A stretch of DNA of 64,000 nucleotides from Chitinophaga sp. H8 (GTDB taxonomy: Bacteria > Bacteroidota > Bacteroidia > Chitinophagales > Chitinophagaceae). The DNA is taken from NCBI RefSeq assembly GCF_040567655.1, contig NZ_JBEXAC010000001.1, positions 1,054,001 through 1,118,000 on the forward strand. Direction: 5' to 3'. A model generated the notes under the pieces. The model saw only the letters and a list, made by a program, of their open reading frames with translations. It searched no databases and had not been told where the DNA came from. Made by a program: the position numbers and the translations under genes. Position 1 is the first letter of the stretch, and each line of letters begins with the position of its first letter. Positions 62,012-64,000 of the stretch are shown here, piece by piece.

Positions 62012-62314
62012 AGCTTTTAGCCTTTAGCTGTTAGCTTAATGCAGCGGATGATCCCGTTTTGCTGAAAAATCCGGACAAGGTACCGAAATGCCCCTTACGC
62101 CTACCTTGACCTATGGTTGAAGCATAGTTGGAGCATAGTTAAAGCATAGTTAAAGCATAGATAGAGTATGAAGAGTGCATGAAAGGCTATGAAACAGGAT
62201 ACGGCAAAAAATGCACTATGATGCAATATTTCCCCATAAATAAACAATCTGCCAAAAATTAATCAATATTAAATCATTCGCTGCATTAAGCTAACAGCTA
62301 AAGGCTAAAAGCTA
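62011..62314. repeat. AGCTNNTAGC inverted-repeat element, copy B, with perfect 36-bp arms
   Basis: The left arm 62011-62046 is the exact reverse complement of 62279-62314 (36 of 36). The 304-bp element fills the space between the TlpA-like gene and the convergent transporter gene, and the transporter's TAG stop (62326-62328) lies 11 bp outside the right arm in related sequence. No coding frame or clear target duplication. It resembles a miniature inverted-repeat element or a very long hairpin. Inside lies an 11-bp tandem repeat. Confidence 0.8.
62110..62175. repeat. 11-bp tandem repeat inside copy B
   Basis: About six units of AGCATAGTTAA, the two central ones identical and the outer ones drifting. 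The 11-bp period is close to one DNA turn, so it could be bent or a protein-binding array. Confidence 0.65.
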
Positions 62315-62325
62315 AAAGCTAAAAA

Positions 62326-63624
62326 CTAAAGTTTCTCCTTATCCAGAAAAGAAGTGTGTTTGGTGTCTTTAGTTACGATGTATACGATCAGGGAAATGAA
62401 GATACAGCCGGTCACATACCAGTAAAACAGGGATTCGTGCCCGATGTTTTTGAAGTAAAGGGCGATATACTCTGCCGAACCGCCAAATACGGCAACGGTG
62501 AGCGCATAGGGGAGGCCTACCCCTAATGCCCGTACTTCTGCCGGAAACATTTCCGCTTTCACCACCGCGCAGATGGAGGTATACCCGCTTACGATAATGA
62601 GAGCGCTCAGGATCAGCCAGAAAGCACTCCAGGCGGAATTAGTTTGACTGATAGCGGTTAGAATGGGAACTGTCAGTAAGGTGCCCAATACTCCAAAGCC
62701 GATAAGTAAGGGTTTACGTCCGTATTTATCTGATAACCAGCCAAATAGCGGCTGCAGGAAAGCATAGATCAGCATCAGGCAAAAAACAACCTGTGTAGCA
62801 GTATCCTTGGTCATATGTACGGTATTAACCAGGAATTTCTGCATATAGGTGGTATAGGTATAGAAGGCGAGGGTACCCCCCAGGGTAAGCCCTACTACGG
62901 TAATAACTGCCCGCGGATGCTTTTTTATCAATACCATTACAGAACCACGTTTTTCTTTAGACTGGGAAGGTGCCTGAGGGGCAGATTCTTCCATGTGGCG
63001 CCGCATATAAAGGGCAAATAAGGCCAGCACAGCACCTATCACAAAAGGGATACGCCATCCCCAATCCTGTAATTGTTCAGGTGTCAGAAACACTTTCTGC
63101 AACAACAATTGTATACCCAGGGCTACCAGTTGTCCGCCTATCAGGGTTACGTATTGGAAGCTGGAGTAAAAGCCCCGCCGGTTGGCTGTTGCTACTTCAC
63201 TCAGGTAGGTAGCGGAGGTGCCGTATTCTCCTCCCACACTTAAACCTTGTAGTAACCGTGCCAGCAGTAACAGTACGGGCGCAGCGATGCCGATGGTATG
63301 GTAAGCAGGGGTAAGTGCAATCAGCAGGGAGCCTAATGACATCAGTAATACCGATAAGGTCATGGCTGCTTTGCGGCCGGTACGGTCGGCAATGCGGCCA
63401 AACAGCCAGCCGCCTATAGGCCGCATGAGGAAGCCCGCAGCAAATATGGCAGCCGTATTCATGAGTTGTGCGGTACTATTCCCCTCCGGGAAAAATACAG
63501 GCGCAAAGTAAAGTGCAAAGGCGGTATAGGCATACCAGTCGTACCATTCCACCAGGTTACCGATAGATCCCATGAAAATGGCCTTGATCCGCCATTTATT
63601 ACTGTGTACAGTGCTGTTTGTCAT
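62326..63624 (-). CDS. MFS metabolite:H+ symporter, KgtP/ProP-like
   Basis: Inner-membrane transporter, 432 aa, 12 predicted helices. The N-terminal 'GNLVEWYDWYAYTAFALYFA' and 'GGWLFGRIADRTGRKAAM' are the metabolite-H+ symporter signatures, and 'LLQGLSVGGEYGTSATYLSE' is the conserved loop of the KgtP/ProP/ShiA group. The N-terminal segment is closest in pattern to alpha-ketoglutarate permease KgtP. Alpha-ketoglutarate is the end product of hydroxyproline catabolism, but the gene is 25 kb from that cluster. Other carboxylates or betaines are possible. Confidence 0.85.
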   Translation of the reverse strand: MTNSTVHSNKWRIKAIFMGSIGNLVEWYDWYAYTAFALYFAPVFFPEGNSTAQLMNTAAIFAAGFLMRPIGGWLFGRIADRTGRKAAMTLSVLLMSLGSLLIALTPAYHTIGIAAPVLLLLARLLQGLSVGGEYGTSATYLSEVATANRRGFYSSFQYVTLIGGQLVALGIQLLLQKVFLTPEQLQDWGWRIPFVIGAVLALFALYMRRHMEESAPQAPSQSKEKRGSVMVLIKKHPRAVITVVGLTLGGTLAFYTYTTYMQKFLVNTVHMTKDTATQVVFCLMLIYAFLQPLFGWLSDKYGRKPLLIGFGVLGTLLTVPILTAISQTNSAWSAFWLILSALIIVSGYTSICAVVKAEMFPAEVRALGVGLPYALTVAVFGGSAEYIALYFKNIGHESLFYWYVTGCIFISLIVYIVTKDTKHTSFLDKEKL

Positions 63625-63867
63625 ATGCTGGCTGATAAAAGAGGCTGCAAAATAGCCATGTATTCCGTTTTTTTAACTTTTATTAGGTTTTTCCAAATTT
63701 AGTATTACCTTTAATTACTTCTTAAGAAGGATTGTATCTCAATCTGTATGTAATTTTCCTCTTTTACATCCTCACTGTTTTTACATTTTTCTTGAAAGTC
63801 AGACTGAAATAACTATTTAACAAGGATAGCAGTTTGTTTAAAATGTTCACAATTAATAATTAATATA

Positions 63868-64000
63868 ATGCAAACAGGAGTAGTGAAATTTTTTAATGAA
63901 GCAAAAGGATTTGGATTCATTAAAATAGATGAAACCGGTCAGGAAATTTTTGTTCATATTTCCGGCGTTAAAGAAAACATCGGTGAAAATGACAAAGTTG
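63868..64000 (+). CDS. cold-shock domain protein (3' partial)
   Basis: The first 44 codons of a CspA-type nucleic-acid-binding protein, running off the window. RNP1 'KGFGFIK' and RNP2 'IFVHIS' are visible, and the start 'MQTGVVKFFNEAKGFGFI' is family-typical. The 243-bp region from 63625 to the ATG is AT-rich and likely holds the divergent promoter with the transporter and a leader for cold-induced translation; I see no clear motif. Confidence 0.93.
   Translation, partial: MQTGVVKFFNEAKGFGFIKIDETGQEIFVHISGVKENIGENDKV

Noticed and set aside
62110..62175. Short regularly repeated sequence as a CRISPR array
   Set aside because: The unit is 11 bp with no spacers, and no cas gene is nearby.

Overview
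This 64 kb window comes from a Bacteroidota chromosome, most likely Chitinophaga or a close relative in the Chitinophagaceae. The grounds are three complete ECF sigma / FecR anti-sigma / SusC / SusD loci in tandem, TANNTTTG-type promoter elements, weak Shine-Dalgarno use, many lipoproteins and short intergenic spacers. No CRISPR array, tRNA, rRNA, transposase or phage module was recognised.

Layout. Bases 1-2195 hold the end of a nitrous-oxide-reductase maturation operon (nosD partial, nosF, nosY), followed by a small lipoprotein and an outer-membrane beta-barrel protein. Bases 3411-10342 (minus strand) are an efflux operon: small membrane protein, TolC-like channel, RND pump, adaptor lipoprotein and TlpA-like thioredoxin. 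Bases 10514-14695 carry a RhlE-like RNA helicase, a FabH-like ketoacyl synthase, and a TetR regulator with a nitroreductase that share a repeated 11-bp operator. Bases 15165-19969 hold a Tat-exported Gfo/Idh/MocA oxidoreductase and a HEAT-repeat protein with two DUF1080 (3-keto-glycoside hydrolase) domains. Bases 20109-20956 contain a 171-bp element duplicated around a small gene.

Sus locus 1 (21149-32229) ends in two paralogous lipoproteins and a beta-helix protein. An MtfA-like peptidase and an AraC regulator follow. Divergent from the AraC gene is a trans-4-hydroxyproline catabolic cluster (34205-37556). Sus locus 2 (37615-52758) continues into a GH2 beta-galactosidase, a GH63-like alpha-glucosidase, a fused hydroxylysine-kinase-like / phospholyase-like protein and ribose-5-phosphate isomerase. 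Sus locus 3 (52904-61951) ends in a DUF4465 lipoprotein and a TlpA-like protein. The window closes with a KgtP-like transporter and the start of a cold-shock protein gene.

The most interesting reading is that bases 34205-52758 form a collagen-glycopeptide utilisation region. Collagen is rich in 4-hydroxyproline, and its hydroxylysines carry Glc-alpha-1,2-Gal-beta. The region encodes enzymes that fit each step: alpha-glucosidase, beta-galactosidase, hydroxylysine kinase plus phospholyase, and hydroxyproline epimerase, oxidase and deaminase, next to a SusC/SusD importer. This is inferred from gene content and is untested.

A second theme is non-coding structure. There is an inverted-repeat family built from AGCTNNTAGC words that abuts gene 3' ends and in places supplies their last codons. 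Two susC leaders share a hairpin, and the duplicated 171-bp element ends in a terminator that is also a short open frame.
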